A stretch of 64,000 nt of DNA, from NCBI GenBank assembly GCA_948470475.1, contig OX419343.1, positions 10,236,879 to 10,300,878 on the forward strand, written 5' to 3'. Below the pieces are notes generated by a model. That model searched no databases. It had not been told where the DNA came from and worked only from the letters and a program-made list of their open reading frames with translations. The position numbers and the translations under genes are program-made. Shown here piece by piece: positions 23,601 through 34,506 of this stretch. The DNA is from Galaxea fascicularis. Its lineage: Eukaryota; Cnidaria; Anthozoa; Scleractinia; Euphylliidae. How positions within the stretch are numbered: the first letter of the stretch is position 1; each line of letters begins with the position of its first letter.

Positions 23601-26600
23601 CGTGCGTCTAAGCCAATCAAAACGCGGGCTTTACGCTGTCCATTGTATAACATGCCCGTACAGTAAATACATTACCTTTCGCGTGAAGGGACAAACCTCT
23701 TTGCGCTCTGCTTTTCGTTCAATCTACATAATTTCATTATTGCTAACCAAATTTATCCATACTTCATTCTGTTGAATATGAGATCTCTGACAAATAAGGT
23801 TCAATCAGAATGTTGACATTTAAATTCCGTAACGCCTAGCTAAGCTAATCTAAAAGATGTTTCCGTACGTTGTAAAACTGAGGAAGAAGATGTGATTAAA
23901 GTTAACTTTCTGATCAGGCGCAAATACGAATGCGATAAACATTCAGTGAAGTCTCGTCTGTATTATTAAAATTAGTTGTGCTCTTTCTCTGTCTGTGTAA
24001 AAAGCTTACCTTGACTTTTAAAAACGGGACTCGAAATGCATGAAAGTAAGAGTTAACGAATGCGATTCACGTTTTTTCATTTCTTGATTTCACACTGTTT
24101 GAGCTAAAATTGTCGCAAATGATTCTTATATAGTGGTTGACTAACCTTCTGCTGCTTTTACTTTGTCAGCAAGGTTTTTCAGAAGCATATCAAAGTCACT
24201 GAACTTTTTATAGCTCACGTCTAGTTGCTTTCTTAGCTCGTCGCGTTCATTCACAATCTTTTCTTTTTTTTTCTGTAAAGATCTAAGTTTCCCTTCCAGC
24301 CCCGCGCTTTTTTGTCGTTCTTTGGTGGTTTCGTCTGTGAAAAAATAAGCACAATTGAATCAGACGTATTTATGCAACAATTTTTGCAAATATATTGTAT
24401 TACTTAAGTATTGTATTACATTTTTTCACCCTATTCTTATAATCCTATATATTATGTTGACTGTAAGGCCTCATATCTGTTCAGTCTAATCTTTTTAATA
24501 AAGACGTCATTATCATTATCACCATCATTATCTTCATCATAATCAAGATTATGAAACATGAAACATGAAACCAACTCCACAGCCGCATAAGGTAAGTTAA
24601 ATGAAATTGAAGGTATCACGAAGAAATTTGTAATCATATGTTTATGCAAACCCCCTCCGAGGCGGGTGGCTCTTAACGTGCACATGCTGGAACCAACGTC
24701 TGACAAAACTTTATCTCAAGTTTTAAGTCAGATTGGTCTGCACAAACCAATATCAGCTGATAAGTCACGAACGAATTTGTAACAATATGCCTATGCGGGC
24801 CCCTTGAGGGTTGCTGCGAAGGACCGAGGGGCAGACCTTTCAGTTTTTATTACACCTTCTTTGAAATTACTAGATATTCTTGCAATCTGATTGGTTCTCA
24901 ACAGTGCAATTTATTCACAAACTGCACCATTTTGATGCTCTAAATTGCATCTTTTTTAGCCTATCAAAATTCAAAACCGGGTTTCCTAAAGTAGATATTA
25001 AATAAATATTAATATTGACAAAAAACTGTGTGATTTCAAAATGGGTGTAACAAAGTGGTGATTGAACTCCGTGTCGTGCAATTTTGGTATGAAATCATAC
25101 CCCGTTGTGATTTTAAATCGAACTCGCGCTGCGCCGATTTTGAAATCAAACCAAATTGCACTCAATTCAGTTCAATCACCATTACAAATAACAATTTAAA
25201 CTTTGCAATGAATGTGGTAAGATAACAGCCGACCTTCAGATTTTAGTATATACCACAGAAGTGAATAGTGCCTTTTTTCGCGCGTTCTAATTGTTTAATT
25301 CTGAGGCGATTAGCAAAGTACTATTCACCTCCGAGCAGCCGAAGAGAAACAAAACGGCCCCCGTTTCGGTTTCCGAAGAGGAAATTATTTAAAAAAAACG
25401 CTAGTTATCCAGCTGGTGTGGTTTATACTTCAGGTAAAAGTGGTGGATATATCCACCACTATTCACCTCCACTTCAGTGGATAATTTTTTTTAATATTTA
25501 TGTCTTGGCAACAGCCGGGCCGTGCCTAAGGCCGAGGGCACAGTTTTTCCCTATACGGACCGACCTAAGCCGGTGAATAACATTTTTTTTTCTGTTTCTC
25601 GTTTTCCCGAAGATGAACGTTTTGCCCGAAGATGAACGAGAATTGAATTTGCGAAGTCTTTCTACGCGCACTACGTAACAGCATGACAGTTAAAATTTAG
25701 CTTAGATTAAACAGCGTCCGTAAATCTAAGACAAAAAAAGACAGTCTTAAAGTGCCTATCACCCCTACCTACTGATAACGAATTCCGATAATTTATGTCT
25801 ACTAAAGATGCTCTGTGAAGAAATAAACCTTATTCTGCCCTTTGACTTCTTTTTATCAGAGGGCAAAAAACCCCGAAAAGCTCATTTTTCCGCCATTTTG
25901 AATTCAAAAAGGAGCAATCGAAAGCTGAGAACTAACTAGCTAGTGACGTCAACCCGGTATCTTTACCTTCGCTCAACAGAAGGAAATATGCCGGGAAGGT
26001 GTGTGGCTGGGGGATGTTCTGCCTTTCCAGATGTGCAGAAAGGTATAATTCTTCATGCTATACCTTCCTTCGGTGATGCCCGTCCCGAGGCGAAAAAACG
26101 TAGAAAGAACTGGGTGGATATTTCCAAGGATATAGTTATAATACATAGGTATTTATATAGCGCTTTACCACAGAATCAAAGCGCTTTACAACACTTTGTG
26201 GGGGACTTAGCCAGACTGCTCTTACGGCGCAAATGGCAACCACGCAGTTTACAATGTCATAGTAACAGTAGGATTATAGGTGCCCCCAGAACAGAAGAGA
26301 GTGATAGACCACCACTACGGCCCCTACTCTTTACGATCAGTGTGTGGGTTCTTTAACGTCCCACACAAGTGCTGTGAGACGGGACCTCCGGTTTCATCGT
26401 CCTTATCCGAGAAGACTAGAAAGTCTAACCATTTGCAGATGCTATTGTAGAGGAAGCACTTTCTCCTCAGTTGTTATTAAGACCCTGAGTGTTGGTCCGG
26501 CCAGGGCTTGAACCCACGACCTTCCGCACGGTAGTCCGGTACTCTACTAACTGAGCCAACCGGTCGGTTTATTCTGAATCAACAGAGTAATCGCTTATCT

Positions 26601-29600
26601 CGGAGTCGGATTGACTTTCAGACATTTTGTCAGCCAAAATCGTCCGCCTCGGGTGGATTTCTCACTGAATCGCTTATAGTTTTAGTTGTTCGTATGTTGT
26701 GGAGATACCGGGTTGACGTCACGACTGATACTGGTACCAGACGTCTTTGCGCGCAGTTCCAGTTAGCTTCGAAAACCTTGATTTCGATTGCGTTTTAAAA
26801 ATCACAGAGCGCTTCTAATCCAGTTTTTTCTTTGTTATTGCTTTTTCACAATGTCTACTTTTCAGAAAAAAACAAACCGGCTAGGGGTGATAGGCACTTT
26901 AACGATAAAACAGAAATATAAATATAAATTGGGGTACTCTTGATAGGAGCAAAAACCGCGATATTTCATAGAAATCATAAACCACGCATTTACATACGAA
27001 AAATTTGCACAAACACAAGCTTCGTCTTGTTGAAAATGTAACCACACTTTCAATATTCGGAGTTCTTCAGACACGAGTAGGACATCATACCAACTAAAAT
27101 ACCGTAAAAGTCCGAAAATAAGCCCCTCCATGTATAAGTCCCTCCAAATATAAGCCCCCCAAACTTGAAACACAAAAACCCCTCCGTTAAATAGCCCCTC
27201 CGAAAATAAACCCCTGGGGGCTTATACTAGGAAATTGCTCTCAAATGCAAAATTAAGAAAGCAAAAACGCTACAGGAACAAACGTTCATTTATATACCAA
27301 AGAATTACTACGTATACCAAATGTCAATAAAGTTCACAGTTTATTGATGTTTCCGAAGTTCATGCTTCACTCTTTGCTTGGATGTTTTCAGCCCATAGAT
27401 TCCAAACTGCTGGCGACAAGTCTGGACTTTTTTGTTAAGATTCATTTTTTGTGTGTGTGAACACACAAATATATTCAGCATGACATTAACAAACTTTATG
27501 ACTGGTCCCCAGATGAGGTTTAGCTTACAATTTAGATAAATGTGTAGTTACTAGAATAACTAAAAAACGAAACAGCTCTATTCCGTCTCTTGCTATTATT
27601 CCTTACGAAGCCGGAGGACAAGCCCTTGTGGTCGTTTCCTCACAAAAGGATCTCGGAGTTATTGTCACAGACAAACTTACATGGAGCACTCACATTGAAT
27701 GCGTTGTAGCCCAAGCCAACCGGATGTTGGGTTTTCTCCGTCGGAATTGTACTGACATTGGGACCAATAGCAAAAGAACGCTATATCTCTCCTTTGTGCG
27801 TTCCCACTTAGGCTATGCTAGTGAGGTTTGGGCCCCTCAAACTACCGGCGTCCATCACTTGCGTATCCTAGAGGGTGTTCAACGGCGGGCAACTCGTTTC
27901 ATTTTAAACTGTAGTTATAAAGTGTGGGAAAGACCCGACTATAAGTCCCGCTTAAAAATGCTAAAATTGTTACCATTATGTTATTGGCACGAATATCGTG
28001 ACATCTGCTTTTTCTATAAGTGCATGCATAAGTACTACAATATCAATGTTAACGAATATATCAATATAATAACTGGTTGTACTAGGAATGCCAACAACTC
28101 TAATTTACGACCAAATCGTGTCCGTACCTCCTTATTTCGTGACTCGTTTTTCAATCGCATTGTTCCTTTATGGAACAATATTCCGTTTGATATTCGTGAA
28201 ACCAAAGCTCTCTCTACCTTTAAAGATCGTCTATTTAACTACTTCTTCAATAAATTTATCGCTAACTTTGACACTTCTAGGATTCAAACATGGAAAACAG
28301 TCTGCCCCCATTGTCGCTCATTTAATAGAAGGAACTGTTGTTAATTATTAGTCCTTGTTTATGTATGTTTTAGTTTTAGTATATAGTTATGGGGTTGACC
28401 TCGCTGGGACTTCGAGTCCGTTCGTTAGTCCCTCATTTAGTGTTTTTTTTTCTCTTTATGCCTTATTGACTAAATGGAAGCTACTATAAATAAATAAATA
28501 AATAAATAAATAACTAAATAAATAAACAGTTATTGTTGACGTTACCTTACCTTTGAACTGAGTATTGCGTTTTCAATAAAGTAATTTGCGGTTGTGTTTT
28601 TAAGTTTGCTTGGCTGAGTCTTTAAAAGATCTACATCCGGGTCATGTAGCAGACATCACGCGAGTTTCAGTAAAAACTTTGTGCAAATTACTGACATAAA
28701 TTAAGCCTATCCGATTTTGAAATGCAAATCTCCCTCCGAGTATAAGCCCCTCCAAAAATAAGCTCCTCAAAAAGGGCTTTTGAAAAATATAAGCCCCGAC
28801 TAGATTTATTTTCGGAATCTCGCTCTTCCTTCATGCCCGAGTTGAATAACTATGTAAGACCATGTAAGTCTGCGTTTGCTTTCTGTGACCGGCAAGACAT
28901 TCACACGGATAAATGCTAAAATAAGAAATCTAAGGAGAAAAACATAATTTAGGCCAACGTCACAACGTTGCGAGGTTTTTGTTTTACTATTTTTGCCTTT
29001 AAGTGAAGGAAAAACGGAAAGAGATCAGAAAATTAAACTCTGAAGAAAATAATTCAATAGAAGAAGGAAAACAACAACTCGACAAACAGCAAAGCGGCAG
29101 CAAAGTGTCATAAACAGAGTCAAATGAATACTCGCCTTTTTAGAAGAATAATTAGGCTTTTATTCCACCGCTGATGTTTTCCTTCACTTCACAAAGTTTA
29201 GAAAGCGAAAGGTTTCATTCTGGTTTCATTGTAAGACGAAAAAATTTACCCTTTCGTCGCGCCGGTGTAAAAAGATTTCACTTCAAGACTTTCCCGCGGA
29301 TTTACTAGCGAAAGCGTTACTGTGACCGTGGGCAGAGATAGGAAATTGCGGACCGCCCTAAGAACCAATCAGATTGTAGGATTCGTTACCGTGCCCTCTT
29401 GAAAAGAAATAAAACCTTATATTACCTGCCTGATCAAGTGTCGAAATAAGATGCGGGGAAACTTTAGCAAGTGCTTCCTTGAAAACGTCGTAAGCTTTGT
29501 CGCCTCTCTTTGGTAATATATCCAAGAACATGATACATTCGTCTAGTGGAGTGGACATGGACCTAATTTTCTCTTCCTCTCCTTGAGTAAACACATGTGG

Positions 29601-29729
29601 CATCTTTATTAAAAGCTCTTTCACGTTCATGTCTTTTGCAAGATGCTGCGTGGCAGTCTTTAAGATGTTTCTGCGACTTTCTTCCATAGGTTTGTCTGTT
29701 TCTTGATTCGCTCTTTCATGAGTTTCCAT
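20661..29729 (-). CDS. CARD / coiled-coil / discoidin-like domain protein, one frameshift
   Basis: Exons in transcript order: 29729-29426, 24335-24146, 23287-22571 and 21181-20661, all internal introns phase 1 with GT/AG ends. Exon 1 (101 codons from ATG) is a CARD death-fold domain: ILKTATQHLAKDMNVKELL, VFTQGEEEKI, FLDILPKRGDKAYDVFKEAL. Exons 2 and 3 give about 300 residues rich in K, E and leucine heptads, a long coiled coil. Exon 4 is a discoidin/F5-8C-like beta-sandwich: WWQIDLGEN, LQLEGSSDGREW, YRYFRIVQTSK, GIWLYG. No signal peptide or membrane segment, so probably cytosolic, about 575 residues. CARD plus coil suggests an oligomerising adaptor in cell death or innate immunity; the C-terminal domain would be the sensor or docking part. 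Exon 2 is 190 nt where 189 fits: a G-run at 24300-24304 has one base too many. Confidence 0.8.
21490..21647. repeat. Inverted repeat, about 65-bp arms
   Basis: TAATAGGCCATATTCGTATT on the left is mirrored by its complement ending at 21647; both arms continue through CATGAAGTGGAGGCTCTTGC with few mismatches, around a loop of about 25 nt. Foldback MITE lying in the last intron of the CARD gene. Confidence 0.85.
24860..25590. repeat. Diverged inverted repeats within CARD-gene intron 1
   Basis: Imperfect palindrome at 25058-25180 (GTGATTGAACTCC ... CAGTTCAATCAC), followed by repeated CTATTCACCTCC words at about 25320 and 25460 and the GGTGGATATATCCACC palindrome near 25440. Non-coding repeats; families unassigned. 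Confidence 0.5.
25988..26130 (+). pseudogene. THAP-type zinc finger N-terminus, truncated
   Basis: The ATG at 25988 opens MPGRCVAGGCSAFPDVQKGI, then ILHAIPSFGDARPEAKKRR and a KNWVD end. The C-x4-C spacing, HxIP and the RRKxW segment are the first half of a THAP C2CH DNA-binding domain. The remaining Cys-His pair and AVPTIF-like end are missing because a SINE begins at about 26131. It would have been the DNA-binding part of the surrounding element's transposase. Confidence 0.75.
26131..26572. mobile_element. SINE, tRNA-related end on the minus strand
   Basis: Homologous to 60490-60747: both share TTCTTTAACGTCCCAC, GTGAGACGGGACCTCCG, TCGTCCTTATCCGAGAAGAC, AAGGAAGCACTTTCTCCTCA and GACCCTGAGTGTTGGTC. 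The right end reads, on the minus strand, as a tRNA-like head with AGTTAGTAGAGTACCGGACT and a B-box-like GGGTTCAAGCCCTGG. This copy is longer at its left end (begins in GTATTTATATAGCGC). Confidence 0.75.
27478..28526 (+). mobile_element. 5'-truncated LINE, reverse transcriptase C-terminal part
   Basis: The frame is readable from DINKLYDWSPDEV, with a gap, and is open from 27628 to 28344. It encodes the thumb and C-terminal region: VVSSQKDLGVIVTDKLTWS, TLYLSFVRSHLGYASEVWAP, LRILEGVQRRATRFIL, NNIPFDIRETKALSTFK, ending TVCPHCRSFNRRNCC. A 3' untranslated part follows and a TAAA tail ends at 28526. The palm catalytic blocks are missing. The same 3' end occurs on the minus strand at 60385-60477. 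Confidence 0.88.
28486..28526. repeat. (TAAA)n LINE tail
   Basis: About ten TAAA units with one CTAA variant, forming the 3' tail of the LINE. Confidence 0.9.
28827..29425. other. CARD-gene intron sequence, nothing recognised
   Basis: AT-rich, no repeats or coding frames that I can assign. Confidence 0.4.
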
Positions 29730-29746
29730 TTGCGTACAGCTGAAAA

Positions 29747-32700
29747 AGTAAGTGTACAAAACCAGTTCGTCATTGGCGGGTGGAGACTAAATTTATGTAT
29801 CGATCGATTGTAGGATGGTCAATGCCAAAGAGAGGCAGCAAGTCAGAAAACAAGTCGTTCCAAAAGGCTCTGAAGACCTTTCCAGCATAGTGTGAACGTT
29901 AATTTGTTTTCAGACATTTAAAGTATTGTCAGTGGAAAGATTTTTAAAGCATTTAAAGAGTCTGGGGAGCGGGTATCTTTTGTCATGGTGGCCAGTTAGT
30001 CCTGATTTAACCTTGGTCAGACGTAAAACGTAAGGAAATTCTTAAAAAGGTAATGGTTTGACTTTCAGAGCTAAAAAAATTATTAAGTTTATGGGAGTTT
30101 GTGAGTATACTGCGAGTTTCATCCCGGCTCGAGAGCTAATAAGTTTGACAGACTAAGTTTGACTAAGGTCATTTTGGATTTTGCCTAACAGGAGGTGGTT
30201 TTCCTGACGTAAATGATCGTTAAGCTAGTTTAGTCAATGGACGCTTCTAACAGCGCCGGAATGACGAACAAACATTTTTCCTTTATTATGTTCGTTCCAT
30301 AAAAAGATCATTCACGGTTGGCACTTCCAAGGGTTATACGATTATTTTTGTATTTTGGTCAGTTTTTTCACCTTCTTTTTATTTGATGTTCGCAAATGTT
30401 TTGTTCGTCTACTTTCTTTCCGCGGGATGATGCAGGCGAGGTGATTGGTTTGCAGAGGAGAGTGTTGATTTAAGTGAAAACGAAGGAATTTTACGTTGAT
30501 GAGAGATATTGGCCACTGTAAAGACCTTCCAAATCTTGGCTTCGCGCCTCCTTAGAGAGAATCAAGGAATCGGGCGTATTCGAATGGCTTATCTTGTGAT
30601 CCAAGTAAGGTACGCTCTTGGGGACAATACGGTAAATGTACAAAACAACAAAAAGTTAGACGATTACAAACTAGTGTGTTTCAGTTCTTTGGGGCTTAAG
30701 AGAGCTGACTGGACAGACAGATTTTTGTTCTATATTGTCTCGTGTTTGTACGAGTTAACTATGACTGGTATGTTTTTACGGGAATGGTAGCTCAAGGTAT
30801 ATTCCCTTTAATTTCGTGCACCCAATCGTTACATTTTTTGCTAGCGACACATACACTTTCAAGGTGGAGTAATGGAGTATGCGATTGACTGAGTCTGTGT
30901 GGCAGCCATGCCGGCCACGTGGGTGCCTCCGCCCCAAACCGAGAGTAAATTCCACGATATGAAATCCTAGTGTTCGAAAGATAAGCATCCCCATGGCAAT
31001 CGAAATTTAACTAGCACTTCGGCGTTTACAAAAATCGTTCCTCGAGTGCTTGTCCTTTGTTGATCATGTTGAATGACACTTATTCTCCCTGCTCAGGACT
31101 ACTTTTTCCTCACCCGTATTTGTTGTTGTCAGTTGTCTGGTTTGTACTGGTTAGTAAGTTTTCTAACTCTAATAACGAAGATTTTCGATAAACAATTAAG
31201 AATGAAAATGAGCGGTGGCAATGTAGAATGACATTTACATGACTCCATGTAATCATTTTCAAATTCACAGAACAGGAATGCAGATTTCAACTTTATTGGT
31301 CTAAGTCTCTCTAAATAAATGGTTACAGTAACGAAAAAAAAAAAAGACCAAAAGCTAAGGTGCAAATGGGACCTGGAGTCCCATACAATGAAGGGATTCG
31401 TTATATACTGAAATATATGTGCTAAACGTTAACTTACATATGATTAAATAGGAGGAAATAGTAAATAGTTTTGCTTTAATAGAGACATTAAAATAATAAG
31501 CTTTCAAAGTAATAGCTATGAAACTAGTGATGTTCAAAGAAGTGCAAACATCTTTTGTGCGTTTGGCGTTACTTTAAAAACTATAAATCAAAAAAGTGCG
31601 TGATGCTCGACTCCTTTTTGGATTTGACCTGAATGAAAACGAAGGTCACTGAAGTTTTCATCAGACATCAAACGTACCCACGTACGTGCTCCTTGTAAAA
31701 TCACCGCATTTTATATAATGTAAAATGGCCTGAGCAAAGAGTTCATCACTGCTTGTGTTTATTCACGTGGTGTGATCTTTTCTTATCATAACGATTGAAA
31801 GTACAAAAATATGGCTTACATCTTTATCGGGTATTAATTTGTACAAGGATGTAAAGCAGCATCAAACCATCTTGATGCGGCACTGCAGATGAATATCCAG
31901 GATTTTGAGCCACCCTGCCTGTTTCACCCTGTTTCGATCCCTCAGTTCTGAGTTTCCTAAACTCCATGGTGTAAGAATGTTACCTATTAAACTTTGCGAT
32001 CAAAAACCTCACGGTTCCCTTCAGTGTATATATATACATGTTGTCGATAGCTGCCAGGTTGTAACAACACATCACGGGAATCTCAAAAAAGCTTGAGCTA
32101 TTTTCTGTTAATTGCCGCTGTTCATTGCATGCAAGTGAGATTTCAGATTTAGTGTCGAAGCCGAACAAAATGAATTGGAAAAAAATACTCAGCTTGCGTA
32201 TAAAACGCTTCCTAGGGTGACGGAAATCGGAAGTTTTGCCATGTTTACAACCACAGTATCTGTTAGATGACGAGTTGACACGATGATACATCAGTCTTCT
32301 ATAGTATTTCACTGTTGAACAACAGGGCTATCGTGGGGGAAAGAGGGTCCGGTAAATTGACGATTCTGAACAAAATGACCTTTTCGAAGCACAAAATGCC
32401 TAAGGTATTCCCGGTTATTCTTCTTGGGGTTAAGCAACTCACTTGGTCTTGATGCAGATTTTCCTTTGTCGGCAGATATCAAAAGCAAAGCCCTCACATC
32501 AACGTATGGTCCTGGTCGTTTGTAGCGCTATCAAACTCGATCTCACCTGCAGAGAATACACAATTCTCGGCACAAGGTATGGGTAAACTACCGCAATACC
32601 GAAAGAAGATCCTATATTGTTAGTCGCCATCGCATCCAGTATTAGGTTTCATGACCTACAGTTCCTGGTTAGGAAAATAAGCTTCATCATGTGAGTCATA

Positions 32701-33599
32701 TCAAGGACAATGAGTGTTTTGTACTTTGTCACTGGAGGCACACGTTGATTTTTTGTCGCATTAAAACTTTTCTGAGAATAAAATGTTAAAGAATTTTGTT
32801 GTTGGTCAGAACTAATAATCTTTGTCTTTATTTCACCGTTACTAGTCGTTGCTAAGACGAACTAAAGATTCGAATTCACACGACAGTGATTTTGGGCCCT
32901 CAAATGACCCAGGATGCAATTATGGCAAATTCGACAAAGTTCAAATAATGCACACTGTAAACATTAACATCTCTTCCCGATCCCGTGTCAGGGGCACCCA
33001 ACAGCAAGTTTCGGTAGATGTCTGTTAGGTGGAGGGTAGTTCGCCTTAGCTTTTCGGCGTCGATCAAAGAGTGTACTAGGTTATTCGTAACTGAAACGTG
33101 GCCTAAAAGATTCACAATCGGGAAATAAAGGCCCCTGACGTTTCCGGAAGTGTCATATTTGCTGGTTCTTTTTTTTTTTTTGTTATGTTTTTTTTTTCAG
33201 TCAAAACCTTCATCTGGTATTTTCGGAAGGCAAATAGTTCCCAAGAAAGTTCGTGGAAACTTGACCTTAGCTAGCAATTTCTCAGAGGAAGATTTTGTTC
33301 CCTAAATTTTTCGGGCAATTAATAGGAATCCGGACAGATCAAATTCGTCTAGCTAATGGAAGCATCACTTTAAATAGGCTACTTAAAAGTGCCTTTTTAC
33401 AGCTTTTGGTTGATTTGGCTCGTTGGGTGCACCGACCGTGGTAATCTGTTATCTGCAATGTCAGCATCGCTCCTAGACCTCTTAGATTCTCCGTTGCTCG
33501 TTTTAATTTCCGCGGGAATGGTTTACAAAGAGCTGTTTCGGAATCGGGGCAGCAGCACTTAGGTATGCTCTGTGTATGTACCCTTGACCGAGTAGACCT
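29747..33599. other. Upstream of CARD gene; nothing recognised
   Basis: A splice acceptor-like TTTTTTCAG ends at about 29747 on the minus strand just before the CARD start codon, so at least one 5' untranslated exon probably lies here. No other coding exon, RNA gene or repeat family could be identified, apart from short T- and A-runs near 31330 and 33170. Confidence 0.35.
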
Positions 33600-33843
33600 G
33601 GACAGGTAAGCCAAAGTGCTAATGTGGAAAAACGTTGTCTCGGCAAGGAGGGTGACGCTGCCATCGACGAAGGGTGACCCTGCCGGGAGGGTCACTCTTC
33701 CAGCCGAGACAACTTGTGCTTCTCATGTAAACGTTTCGTCGCATTTGTAAGGAAATAGAGGAAAAGTTGGCTAACCCAGGGTAACTCTGATGGGCGGATG
33801 ACCCTTCTATCCGGGGCGACTTTTCTCCATATAAACGGACCCT
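33600..33843. repeat. MITE fragment, GGGTGACCC-rich
   Basis: GAGGGTGAC/GTCACCCTC words occur in both orientations (33650-33705) around GTTGTCTCGGC/GCCGAGACAAC. The right end AAACGGACCC followed by TAA resembles a Harbinger-like end. A matching left end was not found, so I treat it as truncated. Confidence 0.45.
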
Positions 33844-33865
33844 AAGCAACAAAACATAGTTTCGA

Positions 33866-34028
33866 AAAATGCATTTATTTCACGGCTGCATGCCGTCTGG
33901 CGTACGCTTGTGAGGGTTATTTATTAGGAACGAGGGGGTGTGTGATATATTCACCTGGTACCACAACGAGGGCCTTGCCCGAAGGGCGGTGCCAGGTGAG
34001 TATTCACATACCCCCGAGGGACAGGTAA
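33866..34028. repeat. Short inverted repeat
   Basis: CACCTGGTACCACAACGAGG and GGCGGTGCCAGGTGAGTATTC face each other around CTTGCCCGAAGGGCGG. A GAGGGTTATTTA/TAAATAAC-type word occurs at the outer ends. Probable small non-autonomous element. Confidence 0.45.
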
Positions 34029-34149
34029 ATAACATGCTTATTTGTCACTTGGTGAGGTTTCCTAATGCAAAAAAAATTCATTTAATTCTCTTGAGAATTG
34101 TCCAATAAATATTTTAATTTCGACAAACAAGTAGGTTTGTCAGAAAGAG

Positions 34150-34506
34150 ATGAGTGACTCTGAAGAAGAAATACTCTTAACCCAGAGCAGTTTTGGCGGC
34201 TCTCTTGAACCATCCACCTCAGTCGTCCAACGAGTCACATTGCAAACCAGGATGTTCGCAGTTGGACCTTGGAGATGTTGTCACTCAAGTTTGTTTGAAA
34301 ATAACGCAGCTGGTGAAACGGAATTTCTCGTTTGAAGGACATTACGCGATGACAAATGCAGACGACGCAAATGAGGTTCAAGACCGTGTGGAAACCGCAA
34401 AGAAAGGGAAAAAGCGATCTATAGAAGCAATTACCGATGAGGAAGTTGCCCAACGTGACAAAGAGCGAATACCGTTTAACACAAGAAAAGCTACCTCATG
34501 GACGGT
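34150..34506 (+). pseudogene. N-terminal exon resembling DUF3504/KIAA1958-like (Crypton-derived) proteins
   Basis: The ATG at 34150 opens MSDSEEEILLTQSSFGG; about 25 codons later the conserved-looking frame shifts by one base and continues to DEEVAQRDKERIPFNTRKAT and SWT, followed by a GT donor. The ending 'IPxNTRKATSW(T/A)' is the sequence that precedes the core domain in DUF3504/KIAA1958-like proteins. No downstream exon with that domain is present. Either a decayed gene fragment or a frame error in one exon; the family call is from a short motif. Confidence 0.4.

Larger units (their letters stand above)
25751..26898. mobile_element. TTAA-flanked element carrying a THAP exon (Kolobok-like remnant)
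   Basis: The ends are exact inverted copies of AGTGCCTATCACCCCTA, each bordered by TTAA (25747-25750 and 26899-26902). Inside is the start of a THAP zinc-finger frame. TTAA duplication plus a THAP domain is the known combination of Kolobok transposons. The catalytic region is absent and a SINE has inserted into the THAP frame. Lies in intron 1 of the CARD gene. Confidence 0.7.
27103..28825. repeat. CCGAAAATAAGCCCCTCC repeat family split by a LINE
   Basis: At 27110-27230 and again at 28728-28818 the sequence is made of AAATAAGCCCCTCC/ATATAAGCCCC units, with GGGGGCTTATA in opposite orientation. The two parts look like halves of one repeat separated by the LINE at 27478-28526. Confidence 0.5.
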
